From contig MU631478.1 in the NCBI GenBank assembly GCA_026770615.1, positions 111,567 through 121,634 of the forward strand: DNA of 10,068 nt, given 5' to 3'. Source of the DNA: Pavlovales sp. CCMP2436 (taxonomy: Eukaryota; Haptophyta; Pavlovophyceae; Pavlovales). Of the stretch, positions 1-6,754 are shown in pieces. Every line of letters starts with the position of its first letter. Position 1 is the stretch's first letter. The position numbers and the translations under genes were made by a program. Below the pieces are notes generated by a model, which was not told the origin of the DNA, ran no database searches, and saw only the letters and a list, made by a program, of their open reading frames with translations.

Positions 1-44
1 CCCGCCCCCTCGCACCCACACCCACACACATCCCACCCACACAG
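1..44 (+). other. 3' end of an intron upstream of the first visible lactone oxidase exon
   Basis: A CA/C-rich tract of CACCCA-type repeats ends in CACAG just before the reading frame opens at 45. The same kind of tract ends the third intron of this gene (1461-1488), where it directly follows an introner-like element. This intron may therefore also end in such an element, but the diagnostic part is off the window. Confidence 0.6.
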
Positions 45-1824
45 CTCGCCGCGCGCTTCGCCTACTTCAAGGCGTGGTGGGTGCCGCACACGGGCTTTGT
101 GCACGCCTTCTGCATCGACGACAAGCCAGCGCCCCCCATCGCGCAGATCGCCCGGCAGCCGCTGCCAGCCGACGAGGGCGTCACGCCCGTCTCAGGTGAT
201 CACAACCATAATACGGTGTAAATATCTATAAAAACAGCAGTAATAATGTTAATAATGATAATGATAAAATGATAATACAACAAAGCAGTAATATAATACT
301 GATAACACTGCAATATAACAATATGATTTGATATGATATAATAAGAGCAAAAAGGACACGCTCGTCTCAGGTGCCAACAACCATAATAATAGGTGGTGGA
401 AGGCTGGAGGCGCCGCTCGTCTCGGACGCGACGGCCATGTCGCTGCGCAGCTCCTTCCTCGCCTCGCGCGCGGGCGGCGCGCTGATGGAGGGAATGCTCG
501 CGCTCGCAGCTGACCAGCCGGCCGCCACGCCGCTGGTCAACTGCGCGCTGCGTCCGCTGCTCTACCCGACGCTCGTGTCGGAGGACAGCTCTTACCTGGT
601 GCAGTGCAACGAGCACCGGGGCCTCTCAGGTAACAACACTTGTTTGCCGGATGTGTGTGTGTGTGTGTGTGTGGGGAGGGGGGATGTTCCGCCGCATTGA
701 AGAGTAGATCGACAGATACTTCCAAGTAGTTCGTTTCTATTGCAAGTTACTTCAGATGTAATGCCCAAGAGCTTTTTATGTTTTTTGCCCTCATTCTTAG
801 CATCCAACCCCTCCCGGACTCTCTCGATCCTGACATCGGCTACTTTTATAAAATAGCCGATGTCAACCGGGGCCTCTCAGGTTGCGTCCGAAGCTTCAGT
901 CCCTCCCTCGCGGCGCATGCTTTTTTCTTCATCTTTTTATGCAAGTATGATCGCTACCCTGCCCCTCTGATCTTGACTCGTAACCCCAACCCTCTCAGGT
1001 AGTTAGTATCTATTGCAAGTTACTTCAGGTGTGATGATTTTTGTTGTTTGCCCTCATTCTTATCATCCAACCCCTCCCGGACTTTCTCTCGATCCTGACA
1101 TCGGCTACTTTCAGAAAGCGTCGGTGTTCGCTTCGACGTCTCCGAGTTCGCCATCCCCGCGGAGAACTGCAAGGCGGCGCTCACCGAGCTCGTCGAGTGC
1201 CTGCAGCGCGAGCCTGGCCTCTACCTCTCCTTCCCCGTACGTGCCCCCCCCCCAGGCCTGCTACCGCTCAGCGAGCCCCCGCCTGGAGTTGTAGACAGAC
1301 CCTCGCGGCTGATCCTCGCACGCGCATACGTGTATCTGATCAGCCTTAGCGGTTGGGACGGTATCCGTGTGCTCTGTAAAAGTCCATTGATCCGAGTGTT
1401 TCTTAACACTTGGGTCCGGTGGAGACCTGACAGGGGACGGGCTTACTTCTAGAAATTTACACCCACCCGCACCCACCCACCCACTCAGGTTGACATCCGC
1501 TTCAGCGCGGCGGACGACATCTGGCTCTCCCCCGCGTACGGGCGCGATACTGCCTGGATCGGGATCCCGTCCAAAAGGCCATTCGGCAAGGAGACGCCAC
1601 ACGCCGCCATGTTTTCACGCTTCGAGGAAATCATGCAGCGGCACGGCGGGAGGCCGCACTGGGCCAAGGAGCACAGCGTGCGCGCGCCGCAGCTGCGCGC
1701 GCTCTACCCGCGCTGGGCGGACTTCCTCGCCGTGCGCGCGCGTCTGGACCCCGACGAGACGTTCCTCAACCCGTACCTCCGTGAGCTGCTTGGCGTGCCC
1801 GCGGCCGCGCGCTCGCGGCTGTGA
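45..1824 (+). CDS. Sugar-1,4-lactone oxidase (GULO/ALO family), C-terminal part, 4 exons
   Basis: Flavoprotein oxidase of the L-gulono-/D-arabinono-1,4-lactone oxidase family, which makes ascorbate or an analogue from an aldonolactone. Inferred exons are 45-195, 393-629, 1115-1236 and 1489-1824 (stop TGA). The joins are phase 1, 1 and 0, giving 281 open residues. The visible part is the ALO domain. Exon 1 has an FxYFKAWWVPHT segment. Exon 3 has VRFDVSEFAIP. Exon 4 has DIRFSAADDIWLSPAYGRD, then the family signature GRPHWAK (1648-1668) and an LDPDETFLNPYLRELLG end. This ending resembles animal GULO more than plant GLDH, but the exact substrate cannot be told. The N-terminal FAD-binding half, including the usual flavin-histidine site, would lie left of the window. 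The acceptor at 392 (weak, ATAATAG) was chosen by phase and is the least certain boundary. Family assignment is strong; the first junction is moderate. Confidence 0.85.
188..388 (+). repeat. Exon-end direct duplication in intron 1 of the lactone oxidase gene
   Basis: The last bases of exon 1 plus the start of the intron (188-213, core CGTCTCAGGTG then CAACCATAATA) recur at 363-388 inside the same intron, 175 bp downstream. The span between is AT-rich and low in complexity (GATAATAATG-type). The duplication creates a second CTCAG/GTG donor-like site at 370. A 12-base match to the reverse of the introner end (TGTAAATATCTA) is at 217-228. This looks like an insertion with a long target duplication, or a tandem duplication. 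Confidence 0.6.
615..1114 (+). repeat. Internally duplicated intron 2 of the lactone oxidase gene
   Basis: A roughly 115-bp block at 727-847 recurs at 999-1112. Both copies read TCTATTGCAAGTTACTTCAG, then a CCTCATTCTTA stretch, CATCCAACCCCTCCCGGACT, and finally GATCCTGACATCGGCTACTTT. In addition a 17-base exon-end sequence at 615-631 is repeated exactly at 866-882, and its last ten bases (CCTCTCAGGT) again at 991-1000. The second block ends at the acceptor used here (TTTCAG, 1114). The first ends in a 24-nt stretch (857-880) that could act as a phase-compatible exon. Confidence 0.7.
1361..1463 (+). mobile_element. Introner-like element copy 1, in intron 3 of the lactone oxidase gene
   Basis: This copy begins GTATCCGTGTGCTCTG and continues through TTGATCCGAGTGTTTCT and ACAGGGGACGG to a CTAGAAATTTACA end. 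It then runs into the CACCCA-rich 3' end of the intron at 1488. It is closely similar along its length to 2903-3010 and to the complement of 7622-7726. It lies in the sense orientation of its host gene. Confidence 0.8.
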
Positions 1825-1837
1825 GCGGCCGGGTAGT

Positions 1838-1912
1838 TGTAAATATCTAGATTAACGTCCATCCCCCATGACCAGTCCCACCAGCTCTCCAAGAGTTGAG
1901 AAACACTCGATG
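1838..1912 (-). mobile_element. Introner-like element copy 2, partial, antisense, after the lactone oxidase gene
   Basis: TGTAAATATCTAGATTAACG is followed by a diverged CCCCCATGACCAGTCCCACC segment and GTTGAGAAACACTCG. It matches the 3' half of the family in the orientation of 7622. It starts 14 bp past the lactone oxidase stop codon and similarity fades after about 1910. No exons are seen around it on the minus strand, so here it sits in a 3' UTR or flank and not in a recognisable intron. Confidence 0.7.
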
Positions 1913-2002
1913 TGGTAGATTAAGATCTCGAGCGGCCGCTCGTCAAGACTGCGTGTCAGGCTGCTGGCTAGTATCATCTATCCTAATAATTCCTATAATC
2001 CT

Positions 2003-2481
2003 ACTTGGGCACCTTCGACAACTCAACGATATAATTTTATGTCAGTGATGGGCCTTCAGCGCACTGGCGCAACCGGAGGTACCTGCGGGCACGGCGGATT
2101 CACTCGCAAGAGTGAAGTCGTTATGAACCGACGACGAGGACGGGTCTCGAGAGGAATAAATTGTAATTATAAATTAGTATAAAGCTTTAAATTAATTGTA
2201 TGGTTCAACAGGTCGGTGGTGTTCACTGTCTCTGATAAGAGGCGCTGGCAGCTCGGCGCCATGGCTCCAGAGGCGAGCCGTGGGCGTAACTGAGCGCTGC
2301 AAGGTAACTATTTATAACTTATAATTATTCCGCTCGAGACCCGTCATCGTCGTCGGTTCATAACGACTACACTCTCGCGAGTGAATCCGCCATGCCCGCA
2401 GGTACCTCCGGTTGCGTCTGTGCGCTGAAGGCCCATCACTGACAAAAAAATATATCGTTGAGTTGCCGAAGGTGCCCAAGT
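2003..2481. repeat. Large fold-back inverted repeat element
   Basis: The left arm (2003 to about 2178) and right arm (about 2311-2481) are inverted copies of each other. I estimate about 90% identity over roughly 155 bases by eye. Shared landmarks are CTTGGGCACCTTCG, GTCAGTGATGGGCCTTCAGC, CAACCGGAGGTACCTGCGGG and GTTATGAACCGACGACGA. The loop is about 130 bases. No long reading frame spans it. It is probably a fold-back or MITE-like element lying between the first two genes. Confidence 0.8.
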
Positions 2482-2486
2482 CCTCG

Positions 2487-2709
2487 CCAAGGTTGCCGTC
2501 ACCGCGTCAGGCCCGCCGGTTTCTTTTCCCGTCGTCGTCACCACTGCTGCTCTCATCACTCGGTCTCGAGTGTTTGCCGGGTTTGCCTGCCTAGCTCGCC
2601 AGTGGATTACCCGAAGACATCCCTGATTTTTACCGTACGTGCGACCCGAACCCTGATTTTAAAACGGTGCGGGTTGCGCTACCGTTTCCCGGTTCGCGCC
2701 GGAGCGGGA
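2487..2709. other. Upstream region of the WW-motif gene, no gene seen
   Basis: This intergenic stretch probably holds the 5' UTR and promoter of the next gene. No clear TATA box is visible. The phrase CCCTGATTTT occurs twice (2622 and 2651), each followed by a pyrimidine/GCG-rich stretch. The frame of the downstream ATG stays open upstream, so a further 5' exon cannot be excluded. Confidence 0.4.
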
Positions 2710-3355
2710 ATGGGGGACGTCGTGGAAGAGCCGGAGCTCGAGTGCGTACCCAGCGGAACGCAGCTGCAGCACCCTCGCCCCGCGAGCCCGAGTCTGCGCT
2801 GATCTCGCGCTAAGCGAGCCCCCACCCACCCCCCTTGCCAGGTGGAATCAGCAGTGGAGCGTGGAGTTTCTCCGTCCGTATTACCACAACCCCGTGACGC
2901 AGGTATCCGTGTGCTCTGCAAAGGTCCCTTGATCCGAGTGTTTCTCAACGCTTGAGTCCGGTGGAAACCTGTCAGGGGACGGACGTTAATCTAGATATTT
3001 ACACACGCAGGAGTCGGTCTGGGAGACGCCGCCGGCCGGCGTGGTCAGAGAACTCGACAACATCGCGGAGCTGAGGGCGGACGCCCTGCTACAGAAGGGT
3101 AGCGCCGAGGCTCCCGACGTGACGCTCCTCGCCATCTCCGTGTTGCTCCCCCTCCTCCTCGTGCTCGTCGGTCTGTTCGCGCTCAACCTCTTCATGAAGA
3201 AGTACCACCCCGAGGTGCTCGAGATGGTCACTTCCTCCAAAAAGAAGCGCGATCGCGCGCAGCACCGGCGCGGCCGCGAGGGCTCGAGCAAGTTCCGCCC
3301 GCCCTGGAAGATGGCCCAGGCGGGCGGCGCCGGCGGCCGCTCAGCGAACTCGTAA
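2710..3355 (+). CDS. Small WW-motif single-pass membrane protein, 3 exons, 145 aa
   Basis: Inferred exons are 2710-2741, 2842-2902 and 3011-3355 (stop TAA). The phases agree (2, then 0) and the donors are GTGCGT and GTATCC. Residues 12-38 fit a WW domain: W12 and W34 are 22 apart, with YYHN at 23-26, T29 and P37. WW domains bind proline-rich peptides. Residues 66-92 (TLLAISVLLPLLLVLVGLFA core) form one transmembrane helix. A basic tail (KKKRDRAQHRRGR, 108-120) and a low-complexity GAGG end follow. No signal peptide is visible. The basic tail predicts a cytosolic C-terminus, which would put the WW motif across the membrane unless topology is unusual or an upstream exon is missing. The protein is not recognised as a named family. 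The WW call rests on motif spacing alone. Confidence 0.7.
2903..3010 (+). mobile_element. Introner-like element copy 3, forming the whole of intron 2
   Basis: The 108-bp intron starts GTATCCGTGTGCTCTGC and ends CTAGATATTTACACACGCAG, so the splice sites coincide with the ends of the repeat. The flanking exons join in phase 0 to give a continuous WW-like motif. This copy defines the natural ends of the family. Confidence 0.85.
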
Positions 3356-3567
3356 TATATAAAGCACGCGTGCCGTCGAGCTCGCTGGCCAGTCGCAGAC
3401 CTCCTCGACGACCCGCCCAGCTTTCCAGGCGGCCAGGGCCGACTGCGCGTGAACGGTGCGAAGACGCGAACGTTGGAATTGGACCACGCCGCGGCTAGCC
3501 TCGCGCTATGTACAGTTACAGTAGTCGTAGAAGTATTTATTATTAGTTATATTCATGATTGACCGAT
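3356..3567. other. 3' flank of the WW-motif gene, no gene seen
   Basis: Presumed 3' UTR and intergenic DNA. No AATAAA-type signal lies close to the stop. The first such hexamer (about 3687) is inside the next repeat element. Confidence 0.4.
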
Positions 3568-3986
3568 GGGTCGAAATCCGAATTAGTGGCGCGATTTCGC
3601 ACTGGGGAGGGGGAAAAGTTGTGAGCGGGACGAAGTAGTAGAAATACTTCGCCCCTGCGCGCTAAGCTCCAATAGCTGTTGTCAAATAAAGCCCTTCTCG
3701 ACGGTCGCAGCCCACCTCCTGTGCCTCTCGAGTGCATCTGGGGTCGACAACATGCTAAAGGTAACTAACATTTCCGATTCTCAGCGCTCGGAAGCGATAA
3801 GAAAGTCATGGTTCCCGATGGGGCACAGAGGAGTTAGATGCAGATTCGTGAATGGGGCGGCGCCCCATTCACGAATCTGCATCTAACTCCTCTGTGCCCA
3901 ACCAGGTTCGTGAGTACTCCGAAGGATTTTCACCGGACTTTTTCGCAATTTCCCCCCTGACTGGCCACTAATTCGGATTTCGACCC
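3568..3986 (+). mobile_element. 419-bp terminal-inverted-repeat element, copy A
   Basis: The terminal inverted repeats are 23 bp and exact: 3568-3590 (GGGTCGAAATCCGAATTAGT and on) and 3964-3986. CGAT flanks both ends, which may be a 4-bp target duplication. It contains a 38-bp perfect hairpin (3821-3899) and no reading frame for a transposase, so it is a non-autonomous MITE-like element. A second copy of identical length lies inverted at 6253-6671. Confidence 0.85.
3821..3899. repeat. Perfect 38-bp hairpin inside element A
   Basis: Arms 3821-3858 and 3862-3899 are exactly complementary with a 3-base loop (GGC). The loop-proximal part (GCAGATTCGTGAATGGGGC) is shared with the hairpin of element B. 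Confidence 0.95.
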
Positions 3987-4140
3987 CGATAATGACCGAA
4001 GGCCCCGTCGGCCCTGATCGAAGATTGGCTAGATCCACTCATTATTGACCGGTGCACTTTGACCGGTTGCAAGTAACCGGTGACCGGTTATATGCGCAAA
4101 TAGCTCATATTTAAGGCCTGCTGTGTGTTTACATGGTGGA
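3987..4140. repeat. GACCGG-rich spacer
   Basis: This stretch has several GACCGG/ACCGGT words (4048-4090). Similar words recur at about 5390-5465 (ATGACCGG type). They may be remnants of one older repeat. No gene is visible. Confidence 0.4.
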
Positions 4141-4613
4141 CTATAGCTTAGGTCACCCCCAGGCCAGCAGTGGACGACCATCCTGAGAGCTTCGCCGGAG
4201 ACAACAACGAAATGTGGCCAGTAAAATTTTAAATATATGCATCTGCAGTAGATTTGTATCGAACTTTTTATAAAAATGAACGCCCAATAACTAACACACT
4301 TCTTTAAATTACAGAAGAAAAATTCAGAATGCTATATACTGCATCCAAAATTTCTCACATTTGAAAATATTTCTACGTTGTGCTATATACTGTATCAACC
4401 AACCCCCCCTTTTTAAAAAAACCACGTTGTTAGTTACTAATTTATCACCCCACGCATTCAAACTCACAAATTTCTGATAAATGTAAAAAGTAGAGCCCTC
4501 CGAGACGAATCCAGCAAGCCTAGAGCGAGCTCTGTCTTCAATTATGGGGGATCACAGTTCTCAGGATGGTCGTCCCCCACTTGCGGACTGCCCGGGGGTG
4601 ACCGAAGCCATAG
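4141..4613. mobile_element. 473-bp element with imperfect terminal inverted repeats
   Basis: The left end CTATAGCTTAGGTCACCCCC pairs with the reverse of the right end (CTATGGCTTCGGTCACCCCC), 18 of 20 bases. Slightly inside, ACGACCATCCTGAGA (4174-4188) is exactly inverted at 4559-4573. The interior is AT-rich and includes a short direct repeat GCTATATACTG (4331 and 4382). No transposase frame is present. It is probably a further non-autonomous DNA element. Confidence 0.65.
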
Positions 4614-5087
4614 CCAGTTATTTACTGATAGGGATTCAAGCCTTGCTGGCGGCTGACTGAGACACTCTCAGACTGTCCTCAAAGTTGTGCTGGTCTTAGC
4701 GCTGCGTCGCCCATTGCTTTCTGTGTGCCCTAGTCGGCTGCGCTGGCGTGGGCGCCACCGCGCGTGCTGATGGAACTCCGACGGTAGTGTTCCCGGTCGA
4801 TGGCTTTTATTTTATTTTTTAACTACGACTTACTTATAGAAAGGTGTAGCGCAGCAGGCGGTGGGTTGTGGACATTCAGACACGATCTCCATGCGGCTTT
4901 TATTAGGGAGTGATGATCTACTGGTATTACTGTTTACATGTACCTCTTGTTGAGGAACCCCTGCGGTGGTGCAGAGTCCGAGGGAGAGTCCGCGTGCTAG
5001 CGAGTGCGGAGCGAGAGTGAAGCCTTGCATTCAAGAGAAGTTGATAAAGGTACCTAATAATAAACGGACTGGCCAGGTGTATCTGAC
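4614..5087. other. Intergenic stretch, no gene seen
   Basis: Mixed-composition DNA without a coding signal. A 20-base word at 4622-4641 (TTACTGATAGGGATTCAAGC) recurs with one change at 6051-6070, which suggests scattered remnants of another repeat. Confidence 0.4.
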
Positions 5088-5138
5088 AAGGAGTTTTCCG
5101 TCCTGGCCCATTTTATGGCCAGGGGAGGTAAACTCCTT
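5088..5138. repeat. Two-part inverted repeat (hairpin)
   Basis: AAGGAGTTT (5088-5096) pairs with AAACTCCTT (5130-5138). Inside it CCTGGCC (5102-5108) pairs with GGCCAGG (5117-5123). It lies in otherwise unassigned DNA and its role is unknown. Confidence 0.7.
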
Positions 5139-5621
5139 AGTCCGAGAGAGCCCGGAACTAGGAACGATGGCTGGCGATTTTCGAGTTCCGGATATCCGGG
5201 TGGTCGAATCCTTGACACCTCTGGCGGGGAGACAGTTCATTTATAGGGTTGTAAAGAGAAGAATTTTGAACGTAAGCATTTTTGAAAATGAAACACTGAT
5301 CGTCGACTCGGCCCCAGTGTGAAGGGTAAGAGCTTTGATCGAAGGCAATTCACAGCGCTAACTTGGCGGCTTGTTTCATTCGCCGGTCAGACATCGATAT
5401 TTGACTGAAATGACCGAAGATGACCGGAGATCCATCAGATTTGGCTCAAAATGACCGGTGGAATGACTGAAAATCTGTGGAGGAAGACTTCACAGGCTTC
5501 GCGGCGAGGCCGGGCGACCGTGAGCAGCGAGGGCCACATTAAGCCAGCAGGTAGGAGCCATCGCCTAGTTTAGTTTACTTGAGCGGATTAAAAGAAAATG
5601 GTTTAGCAATAACTAACTACT
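5139..5621. other. Intergenic stretch, no gene supported
   Basis: An open stretch continues to 5322, but it lacks the C/G-ending codon bias of the real exons here and has no recognisable motif. Positions 5390-5465 repeat ATGACCG words like those at 4048-4090. Confidence 0.4.
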
Positions 5622-5655
5622 GAATAATAATAATAATAATAACTACTACTACTAA
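5622..5655 (+). repeat. (AAT)n/(ACT)n microsatellite
   Basis: About six AAT units are followed directly by four ACT units. Confidence 0.9.
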
Positions 5656-5735
5656 ATACAAGAATGGTATATCACGCAAGGTGACGCTGAAACTCAACGT
5701 AGAGTGACGATCAGTCGCTGACGCCCGGGGCAGGG

Positions 5736-5773
5736 GCCTGGGGCCACCTGGACGCAGAAACTGCGCCCCAGGC
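5736..5773. repeat. Short GC-rich hairpin
   Basis: GCCTGGGGC (5736-5744) is exactly inverted as GCCCCAGGC (5765-5773) around a 20-base loop. Confidence 0.7.
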
Positions 5774-6252
5774 GGTAGAAGTGGCATCATAACATAACAT
5801 GAGAATTTTTTTGTTAATAAGTATTACACAATTTCAATATCTGAGCCGGTGGTGACATATGCAGTGATTAATTAATAGCATCTTCATCAGCGCTGCTAGG
5901 ATAAATTTGATGCTGTAAATTATATTTATGATAAGGATACCCCGGGCGGTTCTGGCTGGCGATATGTAGTACAGATCAGGCGCTGCTCTTGGTTAGCGCT
6001 CCGACGCAGGCTCCGACACGCTACAGTACGCCGAAGAGCTATAAATTATATTACTGATATGGATTCAAGCTGGCTATAAATTATATATTATGTTCGCTAA
6101 CACTTATACGAGCATAGTAAACCCAGTTATAATAATCAATTATGCACGATTGTGCAAGAGCAGGCGCAAGGGGCATGCCGGCACTCCCTCCACCCCCCAC
6201 CCTAGTAAAACCCCACTGGGGAAATCAGGAAAAGAATACCCATGGCGGGAAT
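5774..6252. repeat. AT-rich stretch with a thrice-repeated motif, no gene seen
   Basis: CTATAAATTATAT occurs at 6039-6051 and 6074-6086 and as CTGTAAATTATAT at 5913-5925. The last two surround the 20-base word shared with 4622-4641. No coding signal is visible. Confidence 0.5.
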
Positions 6253-6671
6253 GGGTCAAAATCCGAATTAGTGGCCAGTCCGGGGGGAAATTCGAACAAA
6301 GTCCGGTGAATAGCCTCCGGAGCAATGCAGGAACCGGAGGTGGTGCCGCGGAGTTAGTTGCAGATTCGTGAATGGGGCACCGCCCCATTCACGAATCTGC
6401 AACTAGCTCCGCGGCACCACTTCAAGAACCATGACTTTCTTTTCGCTTCCGAACGCTGAGAATCGGAAATGTTAGTTACACGAAGTATGTTGTCGACCTT
6501 AGAGGCACCTGAGAGGCACACGAGGTGGGCTCCGACCGTCGAAGAGGGCTCTACTAGACATCACCTATCGACACTTAGCGCACAGGGGTGACCAATGTTT
6601 ACTACTTCGTCCCGGCCACCACTTTTCCCCCTCCCAGTGCGGAATCGCGCCACTAATGCCGATTTCGACCC
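6253..6671 (-). mobile_element. 419-bp terminal-inverted-repeat element, copy B
   Basis: This is the same element as 3568-3986 in the opposite orientation and with exactly the same length. The ends (6253-6275 and 6649-6671) are imperfect, with two mismatches between them. The core is a 39-bp hairpin (6340-6420). No clear target duplication is visible: GAAT precedes it and TAAT follows it. Confidence 0.85.
6340..6420. repeat. 39-bp near-perfect hairpin inside element B
   Basis: Arms 6340-6378 and 6382-6420 pair with a single mismatch and a 3-base loop (ACC). The stem differs from that of element A at several positions, and both arms carry the change. Confidence 0.95.
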
Positions 6672-6754
6672 TAATCTAAAGTGCTGTCCCAACAGTTGGA
6701 ACCGTCTTGCAAGTTTAAAATAGGGCTAAGTCTTTAAATGGCTAAAAGTCCTCA

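Noticed and set aside
371..392. Start of the second lactone oxidase exon at the CTCAG acceptor (370)
   Set aside because: That join would need phase 0, but the preceding exon ends in phase 1; 393 fits.
1923..1939. Overlapping BglII, XhoI and NotI sites that look like a cloning linker
   Set aside because: CTCGAG is frequent throughout this GC-rich window and no vector sequence adjoins, so chance is the simpler view. It lies where introner copy 2 loses similarity, so an assembly check would be cheap.
3568..3899. CRISPR-like or phage attachment repeat
   Set aside because: The repeats are inverted arms of a eukaryotic DNA element. There is no spaced direct-repeat array and the window is intron-rich.
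4966..5322. 118-codon open frame on the plus strand in the middle region
   Set aside because: It begins at GTG, lacks the C/G-ending codon bias of the real exons, has no motif I recognise, and crosses a hairpin repeat.
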